Shown here in pieces: positions 16,551-25,460 of a stretch of 64,000 bases of DNA. Both the position numbers and the translations under genes were made by a program. The notes under the pieces are model-generated. The model was not told the origin of the DNA. It saw nothing but the letters and a program-made list of their open reading frames with translations, and searched no databases. Each line of letters opens with the position of its first letter. Within the stretch, counting starts at the first letter, position 1. The stretch is from CAVSRC01 sp963785065 (GTDB lineage Bacteria > Pseudomonadota > Alphaproteobacteria > Rhizobiales > Kaistiaceae), in the NCBI GenBank assembly GCA_963785065.1, contig CAWATX010000002.1, positions 1,426,001-1,490,000 of the forward strand. Reading direction: 5' to 3'.

Positions 16551-17456
16551 TCAGTTCGTCGGCTCCAGCGCGCAGATGCTTTTGAGTTCCTCGACGATCG
16601 CCTCCGCCGCCGGTGACAGGAACCCGTCCTTGCGCAGCACCACGCCGGCTTCGCGGCTGGGCTCCAGGCCGGCCACGCTCACCAGGCGCAGGCCCTTCGC
16701 CTCCGGCATGGCGATGGTGCTGGCGACGGTGAGCGTGATGGCGTCCGAGTTGAGCACCGCCTGGATAAGGAAGGCCATCGATTCCGTCTCGATGGCGATC
16801 TCCGGTGGCGCCAGGTCGGCAGCGATGAATAGCGCGCTGAGGCGGCGCGTGGTGCGCGTCGAAAGCGGCGGCATCGACCAGGGATAGTCGAGCAGGTCGC
16901 TGAGGGTGACGCGCTTCATGCGGGTCAGCGGATGGCCCGTGCGGCAGGCGATCCCCAGCCGGTCGGAGGTCAGCGGGATCACCTTGTAGTCCTTGGCGTG
17001 TTCCGGCGAGGGAACCTCGGCCACCACCAGATCGACCTCGCCACGGCTGAGCGCTTTCAGCAGCACGTCGTCGAAGCCGCCGTCAACGCGTACCCGGATC
17101 GCCGGATTGCGCTTCACCGTACGCGCCACCGCCAGCGGCAGCAGCCGGCGCAGCCAGGCAGGGCCGGCGCCGATCGCGACCGAACCGGCCATGCCCTCCT
17201 GCAGCGAGCGCAGCTCCTTGACCGCGTCGCTGATCTGCACGTTCAGGGTCTGCGCGTGGCGGAGCAGCGATTGCCCGTAGCTGGTCAGCTCGACGCCGCG
17301 CGGCTGGCGCCGAAAGAGTTTCACGCCGAGTTCGGCCTCGAGCGCCCGGATGCTTTTGGTCAGCGTCGGCTGTGCCACGCCGAGTTCGGCGGCGGCCAGC
17401 GTCAGGCTGTGCGCCTTGGCGACCGCGAGGAAATATTCGAGCTGTCTGAGACGCAT
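16551..17456 (-). CDS. LysR-family transcriptional regulator
   Basis: A 301-residue LTTR. The N-terminal winged HTH (residues 1-60) reads MRLRQLEYFLAVAKAHS, LTLAAAELGVAQPTLTKSI and ALEAELGVKLFRRQPRGVEL. A periplasmic-binding-protein-like effector domain follows from about residue 90. The start at 17456 is the usual family beginning; an ATG 11 codons earlier is less likely. It is divergent from the sugar ABC operon, with an LTTR-type dyad in the gap, and is the likely regulator of that operon. The inducer is probably the transported sugar (inference). Confidence 0.88.
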   Translation of the reverse strand: MRLRQLEYFLAVAKAHSLTLAAAELGVAQPTLTKSIRALEAELGVKLFRRQPRGVELTSYGQSLLRHAQTLNVQISDAVKELRSLQEGMAGSVAIGAGPAWLRRLLPLAVARTVKRNPAIRVRVDGGFDDVLLKALSRGEVDLVVAEVPSPEHAKDYKVIPLTSDRLGIACRTGHPLTRMKRVTLSDLLDYPWSMPPLSTRTTRRLSALFIAADLAPPEIAIETESMAFLIQAVLNSDAITLTVASTIAMPEAKGLRLVSVAGLEPSREAGVVLRKDGFLSPAAEAIVEELKSICALEPTN

Positions 17457-17499
17457 GGGGCCCGCCTGTTCCACAAAAAACGCCGGCAAGACGATAGTT

Positions 17500-17514
17500 A
17501 TAGTTATTGGCTAT
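17500..17514. promoter_or_regulatory. Candidate LTTR box between lysR and the ABC operon
   Basis: ATAG-N7-CTAT, a T-N11-A type dyad, lies 44 bp upstream of the LysR start and 86 bp upstream of the binding-protein gene. A second, wider symmetry (GATAG...CTATC) overlaps it. Position and form fit a LysR recognition site; binding is inferred. Confidence 0.4.
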
Positions 17515-17599
17515 CGCAACGCTCATCCTTATTATTTGTGGGAATAGCGTGTGCGTGCCATCCTCGTGTCGCCGCCAATCGTCACGGGAGGGAAACAAG

Positions 17600-18946
17600 A
17601 TGATCGGCAAGACCAGACTGACGCGTCGCAGTGCACTTCTCGGCATGGGGGCTGCGGCCCTCGCCACCAGGGTGCCCTACACCTGGGCCGCATCGGCCGC
17701 CCCGATTACCATCGTCATCAACCAGTCGCCGTGGTTCGACAGCTTCCGCAAGACGGTCGAGCTGTACGAGAAGGAGAGCGGCAACAAGGTCAATCTCGAC
17801 GTCAACCCGTTTGCCGGGTCGCTGGAGAAGCAGCGCAACTCGGTGCGCGCCAAGGAAGGCGACTACGACATCCTGATCCTGAACTCGGGCTGGTTCGCCG
17901 AGATGTATTTCGGTGGCTTCGTCACAGCGATCAGCGACATAGATCCGTCGTTCAAGCTCGACCCGGACCTCTTCACGCTCGGCGACACCATCTATTTCGA
18001 TCCCGAAAAGAAGACCATGACGCCGTCCGGCAAGCTGATGACGGTGCCCATCCAGCCCAACATCCCGATGCTCTATTACCGGGGCGATCTCTATAAGGAG
18101 AAGGGGCTGAAGCCGGTCGAAACCTTCGCCGACCTCGAGGCCAACGCCAAGGCGCTGAACGATCCGCCCAAGATGTACGGCATCGTCCAGCGCGGTGCCC
18201 GCGGCGCCAACACGGTGTCCTACGACTTCTATCCCTACCTGTTCGGCATGGGCGGCGCTGTCTTCAAGGACCAGACGGCTGGCGATTACTCCGTCATCCT
18301 CAACAACGACCAGGGCAAGGAGGCGCTGGAATACTACCTCCGCCTCAAGGACGAGGCCGGCCATCCCAACACCGCCTCGATCGACCAGGCCGACATCATC
18401 CAGTCGCTGGTCACCGGCCACTGCGCCCACGCCAGCATCGTCATCGCGGCATGGTCGACCATGGACGATCCCAACAAGTCGGCCGTCGTCGACAAGATCG
18501 AATATGTGCCGACGCCGCATGCGCCCGGCCTGCCCACCGGTCCGGGTCTCGGCCACTGGCTCGGCGGCATCTCCCACAACGTGCCCGACGAGCGCAAGCG
18601 CGCGGCGGTGGAGTTCTTCCGCTGGTTCCAGACCAAGGATGCTCAGCTCGCCAACGCCCAGGCCGGCGGCATCCCGCTCAACGCCTCGGTCTACAAGGAG
18701 CCGATCGCCGACGAGCGCAAGTTCCGCTGGATGAAGCCGCTCGCTGCGGCCCTGCCCCACGCCCGCAACCTTTACGCCTTCCCCGAGGCGAGCGAGGTCA
18801 TCGCCGTGCTTGAGGTCGGGCTCAACCGGGCGATCGCCGGCGAGATCAAGGCGGTCGATGCCTTGAACAGCATGTCGGACGACATCTACAAGGTCATGGA
18901 GAAGTACAAGTACCAGACCGGCGAACTGCCGCCGCTGAAGGCGTAA
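17600..18946 (+). CDS. Sugar ABC transporter substrate-binding protein
   Basis: A 448-residue family-1 extracellular solute-binding protein. The N terminus has a twin-arginine-like leader, TRRSALLGMGAAALATR, so it is probably exported folded. The mature part has the cluster pattern ITIVINQSPWFDSF, YEKESGNKVNLDV and the C-terminal RWFQTKDAQLANA typical of CUT1 oligosaccharide binding proteins. The start at 17600 has GGGAGGGAA upstream. It heads an operon with two permeases. The sugar is not known; the neighbouring sulfatase, epimerase and GH43 suggest a plant or algal oligosaccharide. Confidence 0.88.
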   Translation: MIGKTRLTRRSALLGMGAAALATRVPYTWAASAAPITIVINQSPWFDSFRKTVELYEKESGNKVNLDVNPFAGSLEKQRNSVRAKEGDYDILILNSGWFAEMYFGGFVTAISDIDPSFKLDPDLFTLGDTIYFDPEKKTMTPSGKLMTVPIQPNIPMLYYRGDLYKEKGLKPVETFADLEANAKALNDPPKMYGIVQRGARGANTVSYDFYPYLFGMGGAVFKDQTAGDYSVILNNDQGKEALEYYLRLKDEAGHPNTASIDQADIIQSLVTGHCAHASIVIAAWSTMDDPNKSAVVDKIEYVPTPHAPGLPTGPGLGHWLGGISHNVPDERKRAAVEFFRWFQTKDAQLANAQAGGIPLNASVYKEPIADERKFRWMKPLAAALPHARNLYAFPEASEVIAVLEVGLNRAIAGEIKAVDALNSMSDDIYKVMEKYKYQTGELPPLKA

Positions 18947-18961
18947 GCGCGGGAAGGTCCG

Positions 18962-19900
18962 ATGACAGTGTCCTCGCTCTCTGCCGCCGGTGGGGCGGTT
19001 ACTGCGAGGGCGCGGATGAGGGCCTTGGACGACGATCGCATCTGGCGCTGGGCCGCTTTCGGCCCGGCGCTGGTCCTTATGGTCGCCATGGCCGTCCTGC
19101 CGCTCGCCAACCTGTTCCTCACCAGCTTTTTCGACGTCTCCTGGACGGGTGGGCAGGCGGCGTGGACGCCAGTCGGCCTGGCGCACTATCCCGAGCTGCT
19201 CGACGATCCGCTGCTCAAGGCGGGGGTGGTCAACACTACCTTGTTCGCCATCGCCGCCGTCGGCGGCCAGATGGTGTTTGGCTTCCTGCTCGCCGTGCTG
19301 GTCAGCCGCATCGATCGCGGCCGCGTCTTCTTCCGCGCCGTCTTCATCCTGCCCATCCTCATTCCCGGCATCGTCATCGGCGCCATCTGGAAGCTGATGC
19401 TCAACTACGATTTTGGGCTGGTGAACCAGGCGCTGGGGCTTATCGGCATCGCCTCGCACGATTGGCTCGGCGACAAGTACACGGCGCTTGCGACGGTCGT
19501 CGCCGTCGATATCTGGCACTGGACGCCGTTCTGCTTCCTGCTTTTCCTCGCGGGCCTCGAATCGCTGCCCACCGACATCTTCGAGGCGGCGCGCATCGAC
19601 GGTGCCTCGTCGTGGCAGGAGCTTCGCCTGGTCACCATTCCGCTGATGGTGCCGACGATCCTGGTCACCTTCGCCTTTCGTCTGGTCATCGCCTTCAAGG
19701 TTTTCGACGAGATCTACCTGATGACCAATGGCGGGCCGGGCACCGCCACCGAGGTGGTGAGCTTCACGCTCTTCCAGCGTTTCTTCACCGAGGACCGCGT
19801 CGGCTACGGCTCGGCGATGTCGGTCGTGGTTATCTTCTTCATCTCGCTGCTGCTGGTCATCGCGCTCTCGGCCGGGCGCGCCGCGAGGGCCCGGTCATGA
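18962..19900 (+). CDS. Sugar ABC transporter permease, MalF type
   Basis: A 312-residue inner-membrane permease of the CUT1 class with about six membrane helices. The cytoplasmic EAA loop is visible as EAARIDGASSWQELRLVTIPLM, its contact helix with the ATPase. It pairs with the next permease, whose ATG overlaps this gene's TGA (ATGA at 19897-19900). No ATP-binding subunit lies in the operon, so it probably shares a MsmK/UgpC-like ATPase encoded elsewhere. Confidence 0.9.
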   Translation: MTVSSLSAAGGAVTARARMRALDDDRIWRWAAFGPALVLMVAMAVLPLANLFLTSFFDVSWTGGQAAWTPVGLAHYPELLDDPLLKAGVVNTTLFAIAAVGGQMVFGFLLAVLVSRIDRGRVFFRAVFILPILIPGIVIGAIWKLMLNYDFGLVNQALGLIGIASHDWLGDKYTALATVVAVDIWHWTPFCFLLFLAGLESLPTDIFEAARIDGASSWQELRLVTIPLMVPTILVTFAFRLVIAFKVFDEIYLMTNGGPGTATEVVSFTLFQRFFTEDRVGYGSAMSVVVIFFISLLLVIALSAGRAARARS

Positions 19901-20730
19901 CCGCACTGTCGCTCAAGCGCCACGATGTTCTGGTCTACGGGGTCCTTTCGGCCGTCGCCGCGATCGTGCTGGTCCCGGTGGTCTGGGTGATTGCCGCCGG
20001 CTTCCGCACGCAAATCTCGCTGCTCATGGGCCAGTTCTTCTTCACTCCGGTGCTGATGAATTTCGCCGAAGTCCTCTTCTCGAAGACCTCCGACTACCTC
20101 ATCAACTACCGCAACTCGCTGTTCGTCGGCGGCGTCTCGACGGCGCTCTGCGTCTCGGCAGCGACGCTTGCAGCCTGGTCGCTCGACCGCATGAACTGGC
20201 CGCGCTGGGTGGGGCACATCTTTCTCGGCTGGGCGCTGGTCTTCAACATGATCCCGCCGATTGCGCTGGCCAGTGCCTGGTACACGATGGAGCGGGCGGT
20301 CGGCCTCGACAACACATTCACCGGGCTCATCCTGGCACACGCCACGCTCAACCTGCCGATGGCGGTGTGGCTGATGGGGGTCTTCGTGCGCGATGTGCCG
20401 CAGGAGCTGGTCGAGGCGGCGCGTATCGACGGCTGCAATTCGCCCATGCTCTTCCGCTCGGTCGTGCTGCCGATCATCACGCCCGGCCTGGCCGCCACCA
20501 CCGTGCTTTGCTTCGTCTTCAGCTGGAACGAGTTCGCCGTCGCGCTCAACCTGACCATGAAGCAGACGGCGACGGTGCCGGTGGCGATCGCCAAGTTCGC
20601 CCAGGACTACGAGATTCAATACACCCAGATGGCGGCCAGCGCGGCGCTCTCCATCCTGCCGGCGCTTGTCCTGCTTCTCATCGGTCAACGTTACATCGTG
20701 AAGGGATTGACGGCGGGCGCGATCAAGTGA
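19897..20730 (+). CDS. Sugar ABC transporter permease, MalG type
   Basis: A 277-residue CUT1 permease with six predicted membrane helices and the EAA loop EAARIDGCNSPMLFRSVVLP. It starts MTALSLKRHDV at 19897, overlapping the previous permease by 4 bp, the classic sign of translational coupling. With the preceding permease it forms the heterodimeric channel for the binding protein encoded first in the operon. Confidence 0.9.
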   Translation: MTALSLKRHDVLVYGVLSAVAAIVLVPVVWVIAAGFRTQISLLMGQFFFTPVLMNFAEVLFSKTSDYLINYRNSLFVGGVSTALCVSAATLAAWSLDRMNWPRWVGHIFLGWALVFNMIPPIALASAWYTMERAVGLDNTFTGLILAHATLNLPMAVWLMGVFVRDVPQELVEAARIDGCNSPMLFRSVVLPIITPGLAATTVLCFVFSWNEFAVALNLTMKQTATVPVAIAKFAQDYEIQYTQMAASAALSILPALVLLLIGQRYIVKGLTAGAIK

Positions 20731-20764
20731 GCCGCTTGCATCAGACCATATCGGGACGACCAAG

Positions 20765-22317
20765 ATGAAGACCGTTTTCGTTCTCTTCGATTCGCTCAAC
20801 CGCCACATGCTTGGCGCCTATGGCGGCACGCGCATCCCGACGCCGAATTTCGACCGGCTGGCGAAGCGCACGGTCACCTTCGACCGGCACTATGTCGGCA
20901 GTATGCCGTGCATCCCCGCGCGGCGCGACATGCTCACCGGGCGCCTGTCCTTCCTGCATCGCAGCTGGGGGCCGATGGAGCCGTTCGACAACGCCTTTCC
21001 CGAGCTTCTCGGCAATGCCGGCGTCTACAGCCATCTCATCACCGACCACTATCATTACTGGGAGGACGGGGGCGCCACCTATCACAACCGCTACGATTCC
21101 TACGAGTTCGTGCGCGGCCAGGAGGGCGATCCGTGGAAGGCGATGGTCGAGCCGCCGTGGGAGCGGCTGCGCCAGATGTATCACGAGCGCCAGTTCGACA
21201 CCGCGCAGCGCAGCTATTTCCGCCACAACGTGGTCAACCGCGAATTCATCCGCGAGGAGTTTGAGTTCCCCTCCATGCAGGTGTTCGCCCGCGGCCTGGA
21301 GTTCCTCGAGCAGAACCGTGAGGCCGACAACTGGCTGCTGCAGATCGAGACCTTCGATCCGCACGAGCCGTTCATGGCGCCGGCACGCTTCAAGAAGCCG
21401 TTCGAGACTGGCTGGAACGGCCCCATCCGCGACTGGCCGCGCTATGGCCGCGTCGATGAACTGCCCGCCGAATGCGAGGAGCTGAGGGCCAATTACTACG
21501 CCATCGTCTCCATGTGCGATTTCCTGCTCGGCCAGGTCCTCGACGAGTTCGACCATCACGACATGTGGAAGGACACCGCGCTGGTGGTCACCACCGACCA
21601 TGGCTTCCTGCTCGGCGAGCACGATTTCTGGGCCAAGAACCGCATGCAGCTCTACGAAGAGCTCGCGCACATTCCTCTGTTCATGCACGACCCGCGCGCC
21701 CCGAGCTCGCCGGCACGCGTTCGGCCGCGCTGACCCAGACCATCGACATGGCGGCGACCTTCCTCGACCTCTACGGTGTGGCGCCGCCGGCGGAGAACGA
21801 AGGCTTTTCGCTGCTCAAGACGCGCGACGGCACAGAAGTCCGCGAGGCTGCGCTCTACGGTTATTTCGGCGGCGCCGTGAACGTCACCGACGGCCGCTAC
21901 AGCTATCACCGCTTCCCCGCCGACCTCAGCACCCAGGAGATCTACCAATACACGGTGATGCCTACCCACATCTGGGACTTCTTCCCGCCCGAGGAGCTGG
22001 CGCAGGCAAGCCTTGCCGAACCCTTCCCCTTCACCAAGGGCGCCAAGCTCCTCAAGGTGCCGGTCGGCAAGCGTTCGCCGATGTACGACACCTATGGTCC
22101 GGGCGCTCTGCTCGAGGACGATACCCGCCTCTACGACCTCGAGAGCGATCCCGGCCAGGAAGCGCCGCTTGCCGATGCGGCGACCGAGGCACGCTTGGTC
22201 GACCTGATGCTCGCCCTGATGCGCGCCAACCATGCTCCGCCCGAGGCATTCACCCGGCTCGGTCTCACACCCGAAGGGGTCAGCGGTCCCGCCCCCCTGG
22301 AAAAGGCAGTTACGTGA
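20765..22317 (+). pseudogene. Sulfatase gene with a frameshift
   Basis: Encodes a formylglycine-dependent sulfatase: the N-terminal metal Asp (FDSLNRHMLGAYGG) and the CIPAR maturation motif (CxPxR) at the active site are intact, as is TTDHGFLLGEHDFW. The frame closes early at 21731-21733 after MHDPRAP. The C-terminal half (from PELAGTRSAALTQTIDMAA, ending at 22317) continues in the -1 frame. One base is missing in the run GCGCCCCGAG near 21700-21705. Rejoined, it would be about 517 aa, a normal length. It sits in the sugar import operon. A sequencing error, a genuine null allele or -1 slippage on the C-run are all possible. Confidence 0.8.
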
Positions 22318-23310
22318 GTGTCGGTGCTGGCCTCCCTTGTCGGCGACCTGCGTCAGGTCGCTAGCGTTCGTAGGATCGTCCTCGACGACGGGCCGGAGAC
22401 GGGCGTGCGCGCGCTCGCCTTCTCCACCGGCGGCGGCCTCGACTTCTGGGTGCTCTCCGACCGCTCGCTCGACATCGGCCCGCTGTGGTGGAAGGGGACG
22501 CAGCTTGCCTGGCAGGCTCCCGCTGGTTTCCGTTCCCCCGCCTTGACAGATCCCGACAGCGAGGACGGGCGCGGCTTCAACCGCTCCTTCTCCGGCTTCC
22601 TCGTCACCTGCGGCCTCGACCACATCCGCCAGCCGGCCGGCGACCACCCGCTGCACGGGCGGCTGCCCTTCACGCCGGCGCGGGTCACCGCCTATGGCGA
22701 GGATTGGCGGGCCGCCGTGCCGATGCTCTATGTCGAGGGCGAGGTGACCCAGGCGCGCTTCGGCGGCGAGGCGCTGCGTCTCCGCCGCCGCATCGAGGCA
22801 CCGATCGGCGGCGCGACCCTCACCATCCGCGATGAGGTGGAGAATCTCGGCACCGCGGCGCTGCCCCAGGCGATGCTCTATCACTTCAATCTCGGCTATC
22901 CGGCGATCGGGCCGGAGACCACGGTCGCCTTCAATGGCCGTCAGGTCGTCGGGCCGATGGTCTTCCCCGCCGACGATGGCCCCCTGCAGCCGGCGCTCGC
23001 CATCCCCTCCGGCAACGCCGAGCGGGCCCAGGCGGTCGTCGCGGCACCCGACCGCGACGGCCGCCGGCTCACTGTCTCCTTCGATTTCGACCCGGCGACG
23101 CTACCCTTCCTGCAGCTCTGGCACGATCTCAGGCCGCGCAGCAGCCTGTTTGCCGTCGAGCCCTGCACCAGCGCCCGCCCGGAGGACGGCCACAGCGCGG
23201 TGGAAAGCCCGCTCGGGCCGGGCGAGACCCGCCGCTACGACCTCGCGGTCGCCATCGCCGGCGAGGCCGCGGCGGTCAACGGCTTCCTGGGAGGAGAGGC
23301 AAGGCCATGA
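22318..23310 (+). CDS. DUF4432 aldose-1-epimerase-like protein
   Basis: A 330-residue galactose-mutarotase-fold protein of the DUF4432 group. It has DFWVLSDRSLDIGPLWWKG, GLDHIRQPAGDHPLHGRLPF (the conserved substrate-pocket His residues) and LPQAMLYHFNLGYP with a further pocket His. It starts with GTG directly after the sulfatase stop and is the last enzyme of the ABC operon. The probable job is interconversion of sugar anomers during catabolism of the imported sugar. The substrate is unknown. Confidence 0.78.
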   Translation: MSVLASLVGDLRQVASVRRIVLDDGPETGVRALAFSTGGGLDFWVLSDRSLDIGPLWWKGTQLAWQAPAGFRSPALTDPDSEDGRGFNRSFSGFLVTCGLDHIRQPAGDHPLHGRLPFTPARVTAYGEDWRAAVPMLYVEGEVTQARFGGEALRLRRRIEAPIGGATLTIRDEVENLGTAALPQAMLYHFNLGYPAIGPETTVAFNGRQVVGPMVFPADDGPLQPALAIPSGNAERAQAVVAAPDRDGRRLTVSFDFDPATLPFLQLWHDLRPRSSLFAVEPCTSARPEDGHSAVESPLGPGETRRYDLAVAIAGEAAAVNGFLGGEARP

Positions 23311-23492
23311 CGCGGCCGGCCGACAATGGCGACAAGGGCGGACGGCCGAGGCGCGGCCTAGTGCGGCGCGTCGAGGCGGCTCTGGCCAAGATGTTCAGGC
23401 CGGCCGACAGCTACCACCCGGAGCAGCACTATTTGCGTGGCCGGCCGGGTCCGCGCGCCCAGGCCAAGCACAACCACGACGACGGCAAGTGA
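23307..23492 (+). CDS. Small basic protein coupled to the epimerase gene
   Basis: A 61-residue, Arg/Lys-rich protein with no membrane segment; not recognised. Its ATG overlaps the preceding stop (ATGA at 23307-23310) behind GGGAGGAGAGG, which supports real translation. The C terminus is rich in Gly, Pro, His and Asp. The function is unknown. It closes the sugar operon. Confidence 0.5.
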   Translation: MTRPADNGDKGGRPRRGLVRRVEAALAKMFRPADSYHPEQHYLRGRPGPRAQAKHNHDDGK

Positions 23493-23631
23493 TCGCCGGG
23501 CAGCCCGCTCCCGTCCGCGCTGATGTGAGGCCCGGCTGGAGCGAAGCGCCTTCGTCAGAAGGCGCGGCAGCGTGAAGCCAAATGATGGCGCCCAGATCTG
23601 GATAGTACACGCGCCTTTGAAATCGGGATCG

Positions 23632-23877
23632 CTAGCGCAGTGGCTCCCGACACTTCGGGCAGCGTGGTGCCTTCCCGTGAGCCACGCCAATAGTGCCCGC
23701 GTGGCCACAGTTCGTGCATGCGAAAACCATTGTGACGACGGATGGCATCGTCTTGATCCGGCCGCCGCGGGCCAGAAAGGCCGCTACCTCATCGCGGGCC
23801 TCGGCTGCCTTTTCTGCCTTGCTGACGGTGCGACCACCAGATTTTGCTTTCGGTCCAAGGTTCACGGGTAAAGGCAT
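23632..23877 (-). CDS. Small zinc-ribbon protein
   Basis: An 81-residue protein with a basic N terminus and a C-terminal zinc ribbon: CTNCG and CPKCR are separated by about 18 residues (Cys4 site). An RxEVAAFLARGG-type helix precedes the ribbon. It is isolated on the minus strand at the left edge of the AT-rich repeat region. Zinc ribbons of this kind bind nucleic acid or protein; no specific role can be assigned. Confidence 0.55.
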   Translation of the reverse strand: MPLPVNLGPKAKSGGRTVSKAEKAAEARDEVAAFLARGGRIKTMPSVVTMVFACTNCGHAGTIGVAHGKAPRCPKCREPLR

Positions 23878-24208
23878 CCTTCTGTCTGCGGATAAGGGCG
23901 GACACTCCTTTGCACAACCGGATGCTCAACGCCACGGCTGGATCGCGACTTAAGCGCGGCGATCGAGCAGCGGCTGACGACCACCTGCTGTAGCTTGAGT
24001 TCCGCCGCCACCTCCGCGGCCTCGGCCTTCGCCAATCGCCCTTACTGCTCGGCCTTCTGTTATGACGCCGCCGCTTTTTCGCGGTGCGCCTCAGACATTA
24101 TAGAATTTGCCGTCGCCGTCTGCTGCGTATAGAGATTTATGCAAATATCATTGACAATAGAACCCAAGGCATTGGCGCAGGCGTCGCTGACAGGCAGGGA
24201 GTGCCACG
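23878..24208. other. 331-bp gap left of the FecR gene, no gene recognised
   Basis: No convincing coding sequence, RNA or repeat is visible on either strand. The right part (24090-24180) is AT-richer, as expected of a promoter for the FecR-domain gene. TTGACAAT at 24152 could be a -35 element on the plus strand. Confidence 0.4.
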
Positions 24209-25081
24209 GTGAGAATATGCGTTTGTATCGGAGCGGCCATCTTGTCGGCGGCGTTCCTGGAACCGGGAATGGCCGCAACGCCGAGCGGAACTGCGATTGC
24301 CGTCGTCCAGGCCGCTCACATTTCTGGCGCGGGAGGCGACAAGATCCTGGCGCCGGAAGCGCCGGTATACTCCGGCGACCGCATCAGTACAGACGCGGTC
24401 GGCACGGCTCAGATACGGTTTCGCGATGATACGAAGCTCGTCGTTGGCCCCAATTCGTCATTGGTTATCGACGCTTTCGTCTTCAGCGGAAATACCGGGA
24501 GCAACATCTCCCTCAATGCTGTGAAAGGCGCATTCCGCTTCTTGACCGGCAAAAGTCCGAAGAACGCCTACAAGATTACCACGCCGACGGCGACGATTGG
24601 CGTTCGCGGCACCAAGTTCGACATCTCCATCGAGCGGGAGGGGACAACCCGTGTTGCTGATTACGAAGGCATCACGGAGATCTGCCGGGGGGCGACCAAC
24701 GGCGCCGTGCCCAACCCGGGCAGATGCGTCCAATCCAACCAGCCGTGTACCCTCACGGTCGTGCGACCGAGTCAATCCAGAGCCGTTCGGTACAGCAACC
24801 AGGATGTCGGGTTCCGCAATCGGCAGTTGAAATACTATTTTCCGTACGTCCGCAGCCAGTCCGGCCTGCTCAAGGATTTCCAGGTCGATCTCACTGATTG
24901 CCACTTGTCAGATAACTTAATTCTGCCGCAACAAAGCCCGCAGCAGCCCGCTCCCCCGGGCACGCCGCCGGCGCCTCAGCCGCCGCCAACTCCGGCGCCA
25001 CCAACGCCTCCGTCGGTTACGCCCCCTTCGCCGCCGTCCCCGGAAAATCGGCACGAGTCACGACCGAGCTATAGCCGCTGA
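24209..25081 (+). CDS. Exported FecR-domain protein with Pro-rich tail
   Basis: A 290-residue protein. It has an N-terminal signal peptide (about residues 1-22, ending GMA-A) and a FecR domain (about 30-165) with DRISTDAVGTAQIRFRDDT, VGPNSSLVIDAF, GAFRFLTGK and TPTATIGVRGTKFDI. The last 45 residues are almost all Pro, Ala, Thr and Ser. It uses a GTG start with GGCAGGGAG upstream. Family members sit in the periplasm, either as sigma-factor regulators or, as here with no sigma gene nearby, as stand-alone envelope proteins. It directly precedes the giant adhesin, so an accessory role in the adhesin's surface display is possible (inference). Confidence 0.8.
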   Translation: MRICVCIGAAILSAAFLEPGMAATPSGTAIAVVQAAHISGAGGDKILAPEAPVYSGDRISTDAVGTAQIRFRDDTKLVVGPNSSLVIDAFVFSGNTGSNISLNAVKGAFRFLTGKSPKNAYKITTPTATIGVRGTKFDISIEREGTTRVADYEGITEICRGATNGAVPNPGRCVQSNQPCTLTVVRPSQSRAVRYSNQDVGFRNRQLKYYFPYVRSQSGLLKDFQVDLTDCHLSDNLILPQQSPQQPAPPGTPPAPQPPPTPAPPTPPSVTPPSPPSPENRHESRPSYSR

Positions 25082-25460
25082 TGACGGACAGTCGATCGCA
25101 AGGGCAATGACGGTGTCGATCGGGTGCCCGCTGTAAATAGCGTGGCCGACAGCGGCGTTGGCTTGGCTGCGCTCGCAATGGGCGGGCTTGCCCAGCGCAA
25201 CGCGAGCAGAAGCAATGATCTCTTGCGAGTGTTGCTCGCCGGATACAATCAGGCGGCTCGAGGCGCTTAAGGCAGTCGGCCAACCATCTACCGGCACCTC
25301 AATCAAACCAGAACATCCGCCAAAAAACCGAATAGGGTTCCCGGGCAGTTCGCCTGCGCTCTTTGGTCGGCGACAGGGAGCCAAACGTCGATTTACCCCG
25401 AAATTGGCCGTGGACGAGGCATAGGAGCGACGTTAACGTCTTGTTAACTTCTACCGCCTT
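25082..25460 (+). promoter_or_regulatory. 379-bp upstream region of the adhesin gene
   Basis: No gene recognised. Near the right end lies the perfect 12-bp palindrome GACGTTAACGTC (25429-25440), immediately followed by a second GTTAAC, 20-30 bp before the adhesin start. It could be a regulator site or part of the promoter. The rest shows no repeat or RNA-like structure. Confidence 0.35.
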
